A DNA stretch of 64,000 bases from Rhodanobacter sp. ANJX3 (lineage in GTDB: Bacteria > Pseudomonadota > Gammaproteobacteria > Xanthomonadales > Rhodanobacteraceae): positions 434,001 to 498,000 of the forward strand of contig NZ_JACHCM010000002.1 of NCBI RefSeq assembly GCF_014200755.1, read 5' to 3'. The notes beneath the pieces are model-generated. The model was not told the DNA's origin. It made no database searches and was given only the letters and a program-made list of their open reading frames with translations. Below, one piece after another: positions 35,890 to 45,172 of the stretch. The first letter of the stretch is position 1, and every line of letters starts with the position of its first letter. The position numbers and the translations under genes were made by a program.

Positions 35890-36435
35890 TTACGCTTCGA
35901 ATGCGCGCGCTTCGGCAATCAGGTTTTTCAGCGCTCGCTGCATCGGCTGCGGGTCGTCTTCTATTACCACCCACAATGTGGCGCCCTCGAGGCGAACCAG
36001 CGCATCGGTGGCGACGGTCGCCGCGCGCTTCGCATTCAACGCGTGCCTGAGGATGGCGATCAGGCCATTCCGCAAAGTGGCGAAATAGTGCTGCACGGCG
36101 CTCAGCGCTTGCGGGGCATCGGCCGGCACACCATAGGCGAGATGCAGGCCCACGCAACGCGTGCGGTCGGTCAGTTCGGCCGCGATGCGTTTCAGCACGG
36201 CCTCGTAATTCGCCAACCAATTATCGGCATCGCCTTCGATATCGGCAAAAGTCTCTTCCAACGTCAGAGCGAGCACCGGTTCGACCAGCGCCTCCTTGCT
36301 GGGAAAACGCGTATACAGGCTGGCTTTTTTCAGACCCACGCGATCGGCGAGATCCTGCATGGACGCTCCCGCATAGCCGTGCTCGCGAAAAAGCTCACGC
36401 GCTTCGACGACGATTTGCTCAAGGCTTGTTTTCAT
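35890..36435 (-). CDS. TetR-family repressor
   Basis: 181 aa. N-terminal helix-turn-helix (ELFREHGYAGASMQDLADRVG then KASLYTRFPSKEALV) is the TetR DNA-binding domain. The C-terminal ligand domain is unspecific. Divergent from the alpha/beta hydrolase gene; a palindrome at 36450-36473 in the gap is its probable operator. Confidence 0.9.
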   Translation of the reverse strand: MKTSLEQIVVEARELFREHGYAGASMQDLADRVGLKKASLYTRFPSKEALVEPVLALTLEETFADIEGDADNWLANYEAVLKRIAAELTDRTRCVGLHLAYGVPADAPQALSAVQHYFATLRNGLIAILRHALNAKRAATVATDALVRLEGATLWVVIEDDPQPMQRALKNLIAEARAFEA

Positions 36436-36449
36436 GGCCTCATACTCTT

Positions 36450-36473
36450 AAACTAACGACCGATCGGTAGTTT
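36450..36473. promoter_or_regulatory. TetR-type operator
   Basis: An imperfect palindrome centred on ACCGATCGGT, with AAACTA on the left and TAGTTT on the right. It sits 15 bases upstream of the tetR start and about 65 before the hydrolase start. Confidence 0.65.
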
Positions 36474-36536
36474 TTTAGATATCTGCCAATTAGTTTACAT
36501 GCCACAGCCTGGCAGTTCCGAACCGAAAAAACTTAC

Positions 36537-37583
36537 ATGAAAACCTCGAAGCCGGACGATGACACACCCATGAGCCGCGAGCGACGACGTTTTTTGACCG
36601 CTGTAACGCTCGGTTCGGTGGCGCTGGCGACCACGCGCAGCGGTAACACCCTGCCCCGGTTGAACCGCGGCTCGACTCGACCGCCCCCCCCCAACTCCCT
36701 CCAGGAAAAGAACTTCATGATCATCACTTACAAAACCAGGAAAGTGGGCGACGTCGACGTCTTTTATCGCGAAGTCGGTCGTCCGGGCGCGCCCGTCGTG
36801 CTGCTGCTTCACGGCTACCCTACCGCCGGCCACATGTTCCGCGATCTGATTCCGCAACTCGCCGAAAATTATCACGTGATCGCGCCGGATCTGCCGGGTT
36901 TCGGCAATACCGAAGCGCCGCCGCGCGGGCAATTCGATTACAGCTTCGATCGCCTCGCGCAGGTCGTCACGGATTTCACCGAGGCTCTGGCGCTGAACAG
37001 ATACGCACTCTACGTGTTCGACTACGGCGCACCGACGGGCTTCCGCGTGGCCGCGGCGCATCCCGAACGCGTCAGCGCCATCATCAGCCAGAACGGCAAT
37101 GCCTACGATGAAGGTCTCAGCGATGCATGGGCGCCGTATCAGGCGTACTGGCGGTCGCCATCGGAGCAGACCCGCGCAGCCTGCCGTGAGGCGCTGTCGC
37201 CCGAGGCGATCCGTATGCAATACCTGCATGGCGCCGACCCGAGCAAAGTCTCGCCGGACGGCTATACCCTCGACATCGCCTATATCGCTCGCCCGGGCAT
37301 GGAGGACATTCAGCTCGATCTCGTCCTCGACTACCGCAGCAACGTCGCGCTCTATCCGACGTGGCAAGCCTATTTCCGCCAGCACCAGCCGCCGCTGCTC
37401 GCGGTGTGGGGCGACAAGGACCCTTACTTTCTGCCGGCAGGCGCCAAGGCGTACCAACGCGACATTCCGGATGCCGAGGTGCATCTGTTGAATACGGGCC
37501 ACTTTGCACTGGAAACGCATGCCGACGACATCGCGGCGCTGATGAAAGATTTTCTCGCCCGCAAGATCGGCAACGCAATGTGA
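36537..37583 (+). CDS. alpha/beta hydrolase with Tat-type leader (dehalogenase/epoxide-hydrolase-like)
   Basis: 348 aa from 36537. The N-terminus contains SRERRRFLTAVTLG, a twin-arginine motif followed by a weak hydrophobic stretch. A C9 run (36684-36692) codes the linker. The hydrolase core starts at a second ATG (36717), itself preceded by AGGAAAAG. In that numbering HGYPT (32-36) gives the oxyanion site and Asp102 (VFDYGAPTG) the nucleophile, with WGDKD and TGHFALE giving the acid and His; an Asp nucleophile is typical of haloalkane dehalogenases and epoxide hydrolases. The protein may be made in two forms, exported and cytoplasmic. Under TetR control. Confidence 0.85.
   Translation: MKTSKPDDDTPMSRERRRFLTAVTLGSVALATTRSGNTLPRLNRGSTRPPPPNSLQEKNFMIITYKTRKVGDVDVFYREVGRPGAPVVLLLHGYPTAGHMFRDLIPQLAENYHVIAPDLPGFGNTEAPPRGQFDYSFDRLAQVVTDFTEALALNRYALYVFDYGAPTGFRVAAAHPERVSAIISQNGNAYDEGLSDAWAPYQAYWRSPSEQTRAACREALSPEAIRMQYLHGADPSKVSPDGYTLDIAYIARPGMEDIQLDLVLDYRSNVALYPTWQAYFRQHQPPLLAVWGDKDPYFLPAGAKAYQRDIPDAEVHLLNTGHFALETHADDIAALMKDFLARKIGNAM
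36684..36692 (+). repeat. C9 homopolymer in the hydrolase leader-linker
   Basis: Nine consecutive C bases lie between the Tat-like leader and the hydrolase domain. Slippage by one base would separate leader and enzyme; translation could still start at ATG 36717. Confidence 0.6.
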
Positions 37584-38003
37584 CGCTCTGACTGATCGGA
37601 TGGCCCGATGACACGGGCGATAACGAAACGGCATGCATCGGCACAGAGCCGATCCCACATCAGGACGACGCTTCGACGTCAAAATCTTTCCCTGATGGTC
37701 ATAGGGTGGCGGCTGCGCGTTGCTGCAAGCGCATGCGCCGTTTAGTGAAGCGGTTGTCAATTGATCTCACTATCCCAGGGCCCGCAGAGTTAGGGCATCG
37801 AAATGATGCAATGGGATGAACGGTGCACAACGCAGACACAAGCGCTGACAACCGATCGATGCCGACGGCGTTTGCTTCGTGACTGTTGGCGAACCGAGAT
37901 GCCGGACTGTCACATCGGTGAATTAGTTTTGGTCCCTCATACGCCGCGTGCGACGGTTTTAGCGTCGCACCATCACCACGGCTGACCCATTCTGAACACG
38001 CGT
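37584..38003. other. intergenic region, nothing recognised
   Basis: About 420 bp between the hydrolase and the glycosyltransferase genes, same strand. No gene, repeat or hairpin of note; any promoter for the downstream gene must lie here. Confidence 0.4.
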
Positions 38004-39635
38004 ATGCTCACCGACACTCAGATGCCCAGCGGCACCGGAACATTCTCGGCGCGCGATGCCGCATGGCTGCTGATCATCGTATTCATCGGCCTGACGGCGC
38101 GACTGATGCATATCGACAGCCAGCCATTCTGGCTCGACGAGGCGCTGACTTATCAGCGCGTTCATCTGGGCATCGGCAGCCTGATCGCGGACAGCTTCAG
38201 CAACCGGCATATGCCGAGCTATTTTCTGATGCTGCAGGCGATTTCGCCCCTCGACACGAACAACGCCGGGTTGCGCATACCGTCGGCATTGTTCGGGACC
38301 GCGTCGATCGCCGTGGTGTTCACCATTGCGCGACGCGTTGCCGGTCGTGCGGCTGCCGTGGTCGCGGCCCTGTTGATGGCGCTGTCGCCGCTGCAGGTGC
38401 AATACGGGCAGGAAGCGCGCTCGTACACGCTCGTCACCCTGCTCATCACCGTCGCACTGTGGGGCTTGGTGCGCTTGGCGCAGAATTCGCGCGGTGCGGC
38501 TCTGGATTTTCGCCATGCCGAGTTCGACCGCTTCGGCTGGGGAGCTTATGTGCTCGGCACGATCGGCGCGCTGGACGTACTCGGCGATGCGGCGCCGTGG
38601 CTGCTGGCTGCGAACCTGTCGCTGTACCTGATCTGGCGCAGCCTGTGCACGCCGCACAACAGCGAAGCAAGCCGTTGCTTTCGGCGCAACTGGCTGTTCA
38701 GCGCAGGTCTCATCCTGATGTTCTGCGTACCGTTTTACGGCGCCATCCTCGCCTTCAGCGACGGCCAGATGCTGCAGAAGTTCGACTGGATTCCGCCGCT
38801 GAGCTGGCAAAATCTGCGGGTTGCGGCAAAAAGCACCTATCTGATGCGCATGGCCGCGGTGGTGCGCTTCAGCGTGCTGCCCACCGTCGTACCCCTGCTC
38901 GGTCTGCTGGTGGCGGCACTCGGCGGCATCGGGCTGTATCGCATGCGCCGCCGGCTGGAAGGACGCGTGCTGCTGCTGGGCTTTGCCGTGCTGCCGCTGT
39001 TGCTGCTGGCCGTGTCGCTGGTGAAGTCGATGGTGCTGCCGCGCTACATCCTGTGGAGTGCGGCACCGTTTTTCATCCTGGTCGGCATCGGCGCAACCGC
39101 CCTGCCGCGCCGTATGCTGCCAGTCGCGATCACCGCGCTGCTGTTGCTGTGCACGATCAATCTTCTACCGATCTATCACACCGAGACCAAGCCCCGCTGG
39201 GACCGGGCCGCGGCGACGCTGGCGGCGCACGTACGCCCCGGCGATACCGTTTTCACCGGCGACGCGAACGCGCCCACCATGCTCGCCGTATTGCAGCCTA
39301 AAGACCAAGTGCCGATCGACCAGTCGGCGCTGGTGACGTCCAGGCTCGATGTGGCCCTGGCACGCTGGAAACAGGGTAGCCGCGTCTGGGCCGTCAACGG
39401 GCGCTCGGCCATGGGGCCAGGCATAACGCTCGACGCCTTCAAGAGCCGCATCGCCGCCCTGGGCACGCCGGCGCTGGAAATTCCCGAGGGTAAGGAAATC
39501 ACCATCCTGATGTTCGATGCACCCGGCACGGCCGGGTCGACCTCGCCACGCGACAATACGGACTGGCGACTCACCCCGCCGATCGCGACAGCGATCGAAA
39601 CCCTTCCGGTGAGCCGTCGACGAATTGCTCCGTAA
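38004..39635 (+). CDS. membrane glycosyltransferase, GT39/ArnT-like (GT-C fold)
   Basis: 543 aa with about 11-12 membrane segments. FWLDEALTY (Asp45-Glu46) near the N-terminus is the catalytic acidic pair of GT-C transferases that use lipid-linked sugars; YGQEARSY further on is another family mark. A soluble periplasmic domain of ~150 residues ends the protein. It should transfer a sugar from a polyprenyl carrier to a protein or lipid in the periplasm; acceptor unknown. Its 3' end overlaps the opposite-strand LysR gene by 65 bases. Confidence 0.82.
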   Translation: MLTDTQMPSGTGTFSARDAAWLLIIVFIGLTARLMHIDSQPFWLDEALTYQRVHLGIGSLIADSFSNRHMPSYFLMLQAISPLDTNNAGLRIPSALFGTASIAVVFTIARRVAGRAAAVVAALLMALSPLQVQYGQEARSYTLVTLLITVALWGLVRLAQNSRGAALDFRHAEFDRFGWGAYVLGTIGALDVLGDAAPWLLAANLSLYLIWRSLCTPHNSEASRCFRRNWLFSAGLILMFCVPFYGAILAFSDGQMLQKFDWIPPLSWQNLRVAAKSTYLMRMAAVVRFSVLPTVVPLLGLLVAALGGIGLYRMRRRLEGRVLLLGFAVLPLLLLAVSLVKSMVLPRYILWSAAPFFILVGIGATALPRRMLPVAITALLLLCTINLLPIYHTETKPRWDRAAATLAAHVRPGDTVFTGDANAPTMLAVLQPKDQVPIDQSALVTSRLDVALARWKQGSRVWAVNGRSAMGPGITLDAFKSRIAALGTPALEIPEGKEITILMFDAPGTAGSTSPRDNTDWRLTPPIATAIETLPVSRRRIAP

Positions 39636-40479
39636 GCATGCGGATAAAGGCGGAGACCTTGCGGCTCACGTGACGATGCGGCGCATACAGCGCCCATACC
39701 TCAAGACGTCGACCCACGGCAGTGCCCCATTCGACCAGTCGACCGGCGTCGACATCGGCCTGCACCAGCGAGCGCGGCATCATCGCCACGCCGGCGCCGT
39801 CGAGCACCGCGTCGTGCACCATCGTCATGGATGACAGACGCAGAACGGCGCGCGTGTGCAGCTGCTGGGTTTGCCCGTCGTATGCGATCGTCCACGGCGA
39901 GCTCTCGGGCGCACCGAGCAACAACACGGCCGGCACCGGCGCATCGTCGCTGGCCGACTCGGGGCGCTTCATCGCTGGTGATCCCACCACGATCGGCTCG
40001 TCGCGCAGAAAACAGCGGCCGGCCAGTTCGGTGGTCGGCTTGGGATTGGCCCGCAACACCAGATCGTAACCATCCACCAGCGGATCGATGAAGCGATCGT
40101 CGGCGGTGATTTCCAGCTGCACGTCCGGATAGGCCGCCGCATAGCGCGCGGCAATGCGGCCCAGTCCACGCTGCGCGAACAGTACCGGTGCATTGATGCG
40201 CAGACGTCCGTGCGGCAAACCCACCTCACCGATCAGCGCCTCCTTGATGTCGTCGATGCGATCGAGCAGCGCGGACGTTTGCTCGTGCAGTGCGGCGCCG
40301 TCGTCGGTGAGGCGCAAGGTACGCGCGCCGCGTTCGATCAGGTGCACGCCGAGCGAATCCTCCAATTGCCGGACCCGCCGCGACAGCGTGGCCTTCGGTC
40401 GCCCCGTCGCCCGACTGGCGTGACTGAAACCACCGTGGTTGGCCACGGCGTTGAAATCGGCCAGCGCTTCGAGATCCAT
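39571..40479 (-). CDS. LysR-family regulator
   Basis: 302 aa. Winged helix-turn-helix at 1-60 (LADFNAVANHGGFSHASRATG then KATLSRRVRQLEDSLG) followed by a periplasmic-binding-like effector domain. Divergent from the NmrA-like gene, which it likely controls. Its last 65 bases overlap the convergent glycosyltransferase gene. The open frame runs on to 41712, but the helix-turn-helix fixes the start at 40479. Confidence 0.9.
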   Translation of the reverse strand: MDLEALADFNAVANHGGFSHASRATGRPKATLSRRVRQLEDSLGVHLIERGARTLRLTDDGAALHEQTSALLDRIDDIKEALIGEVGLPHGRLRINAPVLFAQRGLGRIAARYAAAYPDVQLEITADDRFIDPLVDGYDLVLRANPKPTTELAGRCFLRDEPIVVGSPAMKRPESASDDAPVPAVLLLGAPESSPWTIAYDGQTQQLHTRAVLRLSSMTMVHDAVLDGAGVAMMPRSLVQADVDAGRLVEWGTAVGRRLEVWALYAPHRHVSRKVSAFIRMLTEQFVDGSPEGFRSLSRSAG

Positions 40480-40617
40480 ATACGTTCCATTTTTGAGACT
40501 TGATGTCCCAATTATGCGTCTTTCGTTTCTTTTACGAAACGCACAAAGTAGCTCCGTACCCGCTTCACACCGCAACCGACCAAACCCATTCCCACCGAGA
40601 CAATAAGGAGTAACGAC

Positions 40618-41490
40618 ATGAGCATTCTCGTCACTGGCAGCACCGGCGCCATCGGCACCCAGGTCGTCAACGGCCTGGTGGCCAATAAAGCCACCGTCCA
40701 TGCATTGACCCGCAACCCCGACAAGGCCAGCTTTCCCAACGGCGTACGCGCCGTCGCCGGTGAAATGACCGACGTCGAGTCCATGCGCGCCGCGCTGAAG
40801 GACGTCGACACGCTGTTTCTGCTCAACGCGGTCGTCGCCGACGAAGTCACTCAAGCGCTGATCGCGCTGAACCTGGCGCGCGAAGCCGGCATCCAGCGCA
40901 TCGTCTACTTCTCGGTGCAGAACAGCGACGCGTTCACCGACGTGCCGCACTTCACCGGCAAATACACGGTGGAACGTGCGATCGAACAGCTCGACCTGCC
41001 GGCCACCGTGCTGCGCCCGTCCTACTTCATGCAGAACGACGCCATGATGAAAGGCGCGCTGGAGAACGGCGTCTACCCGATGCCGCTGGGCGAGCGCGGC
41101 GTGTCGATGGTCGACACCCGCGACATCGCCGAGATCGCCGTCGCCTCGCTGCTGCGCCGCGAGCAGGCAGCGACTCCGCTGCCGCGTGAGGTGATCGAGC
41201 TGGTCGGTCCCGATGCCATCACAGGCAAGGACGCCGCTGCGATCTGGTCCGAAACCCTGGGCAAGCCGGTGGCCTACGGCGGCAACGATCTGGTCGGTTT
41301 CGAAAAGAACATGGCCAGCCGTGCGCCGTCGTGGTCCCCCTACGACATTCGCCTGATGCTGGCGCGTTTCCAGAGCGACGGCATGCTGCCCAAGCCCGGC
41401 GCCATCGACATCATGACCGGCATCCTCGGCCACGCGCCGCGCTCGTACCGGGCGTTTGCAAAGGAGACGGCGGCCGCGTGGAAAGCGTGA
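40618..41490 (+). CDS. NmrA/HSCARG-like NAD(P)H-binding protein
   Basis: 290 aa. LVTGSTGAIGTQVV (Rossmann G-x-x-G-x-x-G) and the atypical SDR fold of NmrA/quinone-oxidoreductase (QOR2-like) proteins; there is no YxxxK in the normal place. Such proteins sense the NADPH/NADP ratio or reduce quinones. AGGAG at a proper distance before the ATG. Divergent from the LysR gene; terminator at 41577. Confidence 0.88.
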   Translation: MSILVTGSTGAIGTQVVNGLVANKATVHALTRNPDKASFPNGVRAVAGEMTDVESMRAALKDVDTLFLLNAVVADEVTQALIALNLAREAGIQRIVYFSVQNSDAFTDVPHFTGKYTVERAIEQLDLPATVLRPSYFMQNDAMMKGALENGVYPMPLGERGVSMVDTRDIAEIAVASLLRREQAATPLPREVIELVGPDAITGKDAAAIWSETLGKPVAYGGNDLVGFEKNMASRAPSWSPYDIRLMLARFQSDGMLPKPGAIDIMTGILGHAPRSYRAFAKETAAAWKA

Positions 41491-41576
41491 GCCGGTCGCC
41501 GAACGGCGCATAAGGCGATGCCGCCAGCGATACGCGACGACGCTGAGTGAGCCTATCGGCTTCCCCACAGCACGGA

Positions 41577-41603
41577 AAGAACAGGCTCCAAGAGCCTGTT
41601 CTT
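41577..41603 (+). terminator. terminator after the NmrA-like gene
   Basis: AAGAACAGGCTC-CAA-GAGCCTGTTCTT then TT: 12-bp perfect stem, triloop. Confidence 0.85.
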
Positions 41604-41886
41604 TTGCGCACCGCCTATCCACTTCATGGCACGCCGCCGAGCATCGGACGGACGAAGCGCTTCCATGGCATGAAACCCTGCGAGGCTTCACCGACACTAC
41701 GGTCCCGGACATTCGTTAAATGCTCGATCACACACATGCGCCTAGACTCGGCGAGCGACTGAGGCCATGACATGGCCTGCGTCGCGGCCATCGATTTCCG
41801 TCAGCTTCAAGAACCCTGTTCGAGGCGCTTTTTCATGCCCGCCCGATATAGGCGATCACTCGCCCCACCGTGAGGAGCATACGTTC

Positions 41887-42249
41887 ATGACTCACATCGC
41901 TCGAACCGCGTTTCATCGTTACCTTGCCATGGGTGTCGTTGCCGTGGCGGTGACCGTTGTTGCGATACCCGCACAGGCACAGCGCTATGACCACGGCTAT
42001 CACGGCCGCCCGCAGCCGCACTACGACCGCCGCAACGACAACCGCTATCGCGACCGTGGTCGCGGCGGCGGCAGCGGCAGCGGCGGTCTTATCGCCGGTG
42101 CCCTGCTCGGCGTGATAGCCGGCGCCGCCATTTCGAATGCGGCCCAGCGTCCACCGCCGGATGTGGTGTATTCGTCGCCACCGCCGCCACCGCCGCCGGG
42201 CGTTGTCTATTACGACAACAATTACCCGCCGCCGCAGAACGGTTACTGA
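41887..42249 (+). CDS. glycine-zipper envelope protein
   Basis: 120 aa. Signal peptide (cleavage about AQA-QR), then an Arg/His/Tyr-rich stretch, a glycine-zipper membrane segment (GGLIAGALLGVIAGAAISNA) and a polyproline tail (PPPPPPPG). This looks like the Gly-zipper / Rcc01698-type surface proteins that sit in the cell envelope. GAGGAG before the start. Probably co-transcribed with the next gene (62 bp gap). Confidence 0.75.
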   Translation: MTHIARTAFHRYLAMGVVAVAVTVVAIPAQAQRYDHGYHGRPQPHYDRRNDNRYRDRGRGGGSGSGGLIAGALLGVIAGAAISNAAQRPPPDVVYSSPPPPPPPGVVYYDNNYPPPQNGY

Positions 42250-42311
42250 GCAGCGCGACGCGCCCATCTCGGGCCGCTGTCGATCACACCCTGTGAATCG
42301 GAGCATCATCC

Positions 42312-42848
42312 ATGAAACAAACCATTCGTCGCATCGCGCTCCCTGCTCTGCTGTCGCTTGCCATCGTCACGACGGCAGGCTTCGCGCAACAGGCACCAGC
42401 ATCCGCCAGCAGTTCGTCGATGTCTTCCTCATCCATGTCCAAAAGCCGTGCGCAAAAGCATGCGGACGTGGTCGAGCAGAGAATCGCCGAACTGCACAGC
42501 CAGCTCAACATCACCGATCAACAGTCCAAACAGTGGGACGCTTTCACGCAGACCATGCGTGACAACGCCACGAAAACCGACGGCGCCTTCCGCGATCGTG
42601 CCAGCAAGCTCTCCAGCATGAACGCCGACGACGCCATGAAGTCGTACGCGGCGCTGGCTCAGCAGCATGCGGAAAACATGCAGAAGCTGTCGTCGGCCTT
42701 CAGCGATCTGTACGCCGTGCTTTCGCCGGAGCAGAAGCAGGTGGCCGACGCGATGTACCGCAATGAGCAGGCCAAAAAGAAAGCCGCCCACTCGTCGCAC
42801 AAGCACGGCAAGTCTGCGGCTCCGGCAAGCGCCTCTTCGGCCGGCTGA
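42312..42848 (+). CDS. Spy/CpxP-like periplasmic protein (LTxxQ)
   Basis: 178 aa. Signal peptide (cleavage about GFA-QQ), a Ser-rich linker, and helical bundle with the LTxxQ-type repeats LNITDQQSKQW and LSPEQKQVAD characteristic of Spy/CpxP. Spy proteins are periplasmic chaperones induced by envelope stress. The tail is Lys/His/Ala-rich. A strong terminator follows at 42871. Confidence 0.85.
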   Translation: MKQTIRRIALPALLSLAIVTTAGFAQQAPASASSSSMSSSSMSKSRAQKHADVVEQRIAELHSQLNITDQQSKQWDAFTQTMRDNATKTDGAFRDRASKLSSMNADDAMKSYAALAQQHAENMQKLSSAFSDLYAVLSPEQKQVADAMYRNEQAKKKAAHSSHKHGKSAAPASASSAG

Positions 42849-42870
42849 TCGATCACGTTTTGGTGTTCAA

Positions 42871-42904
42871 CATAAGGCCGCTCTCGAAGCGGCCTTATGT
42901 TTTT
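42871..42904 (+). terminator. terminator after the Spy-like gene
   Basis: CATAAGGCCGCT pairs with AGCGGCCTTATG over a 5-base loop, followed by TTTTT. Confidence 0.9.
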
Positions 42905-43061
42905 CCGGCTCACGATCGATAAACGCATGCGCTATCCGCCGAAGCACAACGGCCCACCAACATACTCCGCCAACTCACGCCGGCTGGATTTTCCAGCGTA
43001 TTCACGGCAATGACTTTACCTTCGGCGTCCCAATCAACACTTAAGCGTGCGAGGCATTGCG

Positions 43062-43907
43062 ATGTCAGAGTCCACACCCGTCTGGTTTATCACCGGCTGC
43101 TCTACCGGCCTGGGCCGCGCGCTGGCGCAGCGCGTTATCGAGAGCGGCGCACGCGCCGTCGTTACCGCCCGCGATCCATCCAAGGTCGCCGATCTGGTTG
43201 CCGGCCACGAAGACCGGGCGCTGGCCGTTGCGCTGGACGTCAACGATACGGCGCAGATCAAGTCTGCGGTGAAAGCTGCCGAAGACCAGTTCGGCCGTAT
43301 CGATGTGCTGGTCAACAACGCCGGCTACGGTTATCAGTCGACCGTGGAAGAAGCTGAGGACAAGGAAATCCGCGCCCAGTTCGAGGCCAACGTTTTCGGG
43401 TTGTTCGCCATGACGCAGGCGGTGCTGCCGGGTATGCGCACGCGGCGCCGGGGACACATCTTCAACATCACCTCGGTCGCCGGCTTTATCGGCTTTCCGG
43501 GTTCGGCCTTCTATGCGGCCAGCAAGCACGCTGTGGAAGGCTGGGCCGATGGCCTGGCGGCGGAAGTCGAACCGCTCGGCATCAAGGTGACCTGTATCGA
43601 GCCAGGCCCGTTCCGCACCGACTGGGCGGGACGCTCGCTCAAGCAGACGCCGAGCAAGATCGCCGACTACGCCGACACCGCCGCCGCGCGCATGCGCGGC
43701 ACCAGCGAAGGCAGCGGCAAGCAGGCCGGCGATCCCGCCCTCGCGGCGCAGGCAATGATAGATCTGGTCGACCATGCCAATCCCCCACGCCATCTGGTGC
43801 TCGGCGCCTGGGGCGTGGAGAAGGTCACCGGCTATCTGAAAGACCTGCTGGCCGAGGTCGAGGCCTGGCGCAAGGTCGGCCTGGCCACCGACTTCGCCGA
43901 GAAGTAA
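43062..43907 (+). CDS. short-chain dehydrogenase/reductase
   Basis: 281 aa. FITGCSTGLGRALA cofactor motif, VNNAGYG, catalytic YAASKHA. The form is that of the SDR subfamily often called 'oxidoreductase, short-chain' with ~280 residues and a long C-terminal helix. The ATG at 43062 is chosen over a GTG at 43047 as it has GCGAGG upstream. Terminator at 43952. No own regulator adjoins it. Confidence 0.88.
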   Translation: MSESTPVWFITGCSTGLGRALAQRVIESGARAVVTARDPSKVADLVAGHEDRALAVALDVNDTAQIKSAVKAAEDQFGRIDVLVNNAGYGYQSTVEEAEDKEIRAQFEANVFGLFAMTQAVLPGMRTRRRGHIFNITSVAGFIGFPGSAFYAASKHAVEGWADGLAAEVEPLGIKVTCIEPGPFRTDWAGRSLKQTPSKIADYADTAAARMRGTSEGSGKQAGDPALAAQAMIDLVDHANPPRHLVLGAWGVEKVTGYLKDLLAEVEAWRKVGLATDFAEK

Positions 43908-43951
43908 ACGCGAATGCAGGCAGGCCGACGCTGTGTCTGCATTCCATTCAC

Positions 43952-43980
43952 GAAAGAGGCCGCCATCGGCGGCCTCTTTC
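43952..43980 (+). terminator. terminator between convergent SDR and ADH genes
   Basis: GAAAGAGGCCGCC-ATC-GGCGGCCTCTTTC, a 13-bp perfect stem with triloop; can serve both genes. Confidence 0.8.
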
Positions 43981-44006
43981 GATGAAGCTCGACGGCTCGG
44001 AGGGAA

Positions 44007-45071
44007 TCAGGCCGACGCGGCTTCTTTCTTCAGGCTGGCCATGTCGATCACGAAGCGATATTTGACGTCGCTCTTGAGCATGCGCTCGTAGGCCTCGTTG
44101 ATGTCCTGGATATCGATCTTTTCGATTTCCGAGACGATGCCGTGCTCGGCGCAGAAATCCAGCATCTCCTGCGTTTCGGCAATGCCGCCGATCAGCGACC
44201 CGGCCAGCGAACGACGGCCGAAGATCAGCGCACCGGCCGCCAGTTCGGCCGGCTTGTCCGGCACGCCGACCAGGGTCATGGTGCCCTCGCGCTTGAGCAT
44301 CTGCAGATAGACGTCCAGATCGTGCTTGGCCGATACCGTATCCAGAATGAAATCGAAGGTACCCGCATGGGCCTTCATCTGCTCGGCATTGTTGGACAGC
44401 ACGACGTCGTCGGCGCCCAGACGCAGCGCATCCGCACGCTTGGATTCAGAGGTGGTGAACTGCACCACGGTGGCACCGAAAGCGTGTGCCAGCTTCAACG
44501 CCATATGGCCCAGGCCGCCCAGGCCCACCACGCCGACCTTGCTGCCCTTGCCCACTTTCCAGTGCTTCAGCGGCGAGTAGGTGGTGATGCCGGCGCACAG
44601 CAGCGGCGCCGCTGCGGCCGGATCGAGCTTGTCGGAGATGTGCAGGGTGAACGCCTCGTCCACCACGACCTGGCTGGAATAGCCGCCCTGGGTGGCGCTG
44701 CCGTCGTGGCGATCCTTGCTGGCGTAGGTGAAGGTGGCGCCCTTCTCGCAGAACTGCTCGAGGTCTTCCTTGCAGCTGGCGCATTCGCGGCACGAATCGA
44801 CCATGCAGCCGACGCCGGCCATGTCGCCGACCTTGAACTTGGTCACGCCCTTGCCGACCGCCATCACGCGGCCGATGATCTCGTGGCCCGGCACGATCGG
44901 GTACTTGCCCTGGCCCCACTCGTCGCGCACGGTGTGCACATCCGAATGGCAGACGCCGCAATAGAGAATGTCGATGACGACGTCGTGCTCGCGCGGGTCG
45001 CGGCGCTCGAAGCGGTACGGCGCCAGCGGCGCTTTGGCCGACGATGCGGCATAGCTGAGAGTGGGAAGCAT
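44007..45071 (-). CDS. zinc-dependent NADP(H) alcohol dehydrogenase (YahK/CAD type)
   Basis: 354 aa. Catalytic zinc site from CGVCHSDVH and GHE, structural zinc in CRECASCKEDLEQFC, and cofactor loop GLGGLGHMALK. Of the cinnamyl-alcohol/YahK aldehyde-reductase group; reduces a broad range of aldehydes using NADPH. ATG at 45071 follows AAAGGAGA. Divergent from a LysR gene that probably controls it. Confidence 0.92.
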   Translation of the reverse strand: MLPTLSYAASSAKAPLAPYRFERRDPREHDVVIDILYCGVCHSDVHTVRDEWGQGKYPIVPGHEIIGRVMAVGKGVTKFKVGDMAGVGCMVDSCRECASCKEDLEQFCEKGATFTYASKDRHDGSATQGGYSSQVVVDEAFTLHISDKLDPAAAAPLLCAGITTYSPLKHWKVGKGSKVGVVGLGGLGHMALKLAHAFGATVVQFTTSESKRADALRLGADDVVLSNNAEQMKAHAGTFDFILDTVSAKHDLDVYLQMLKREGTMTLVGVPDKPAELAAGALIFGRRSLAGSLIGGIAETQEMLDFCAEHGIVSEIEKIDIQDINEAYERMLKSDVKYRFVIDMASLKKEAASA

Positions 45072-45172
45072 GGAATGTCTCCTTTGGGGGAAGTAAGCCC
45101 GCATAGGCTACGCGTTGAAAAGCAACCGTAGTAGTCTCAATACCGGCTTTCAAAAACAACCCGGAGTTTCCA

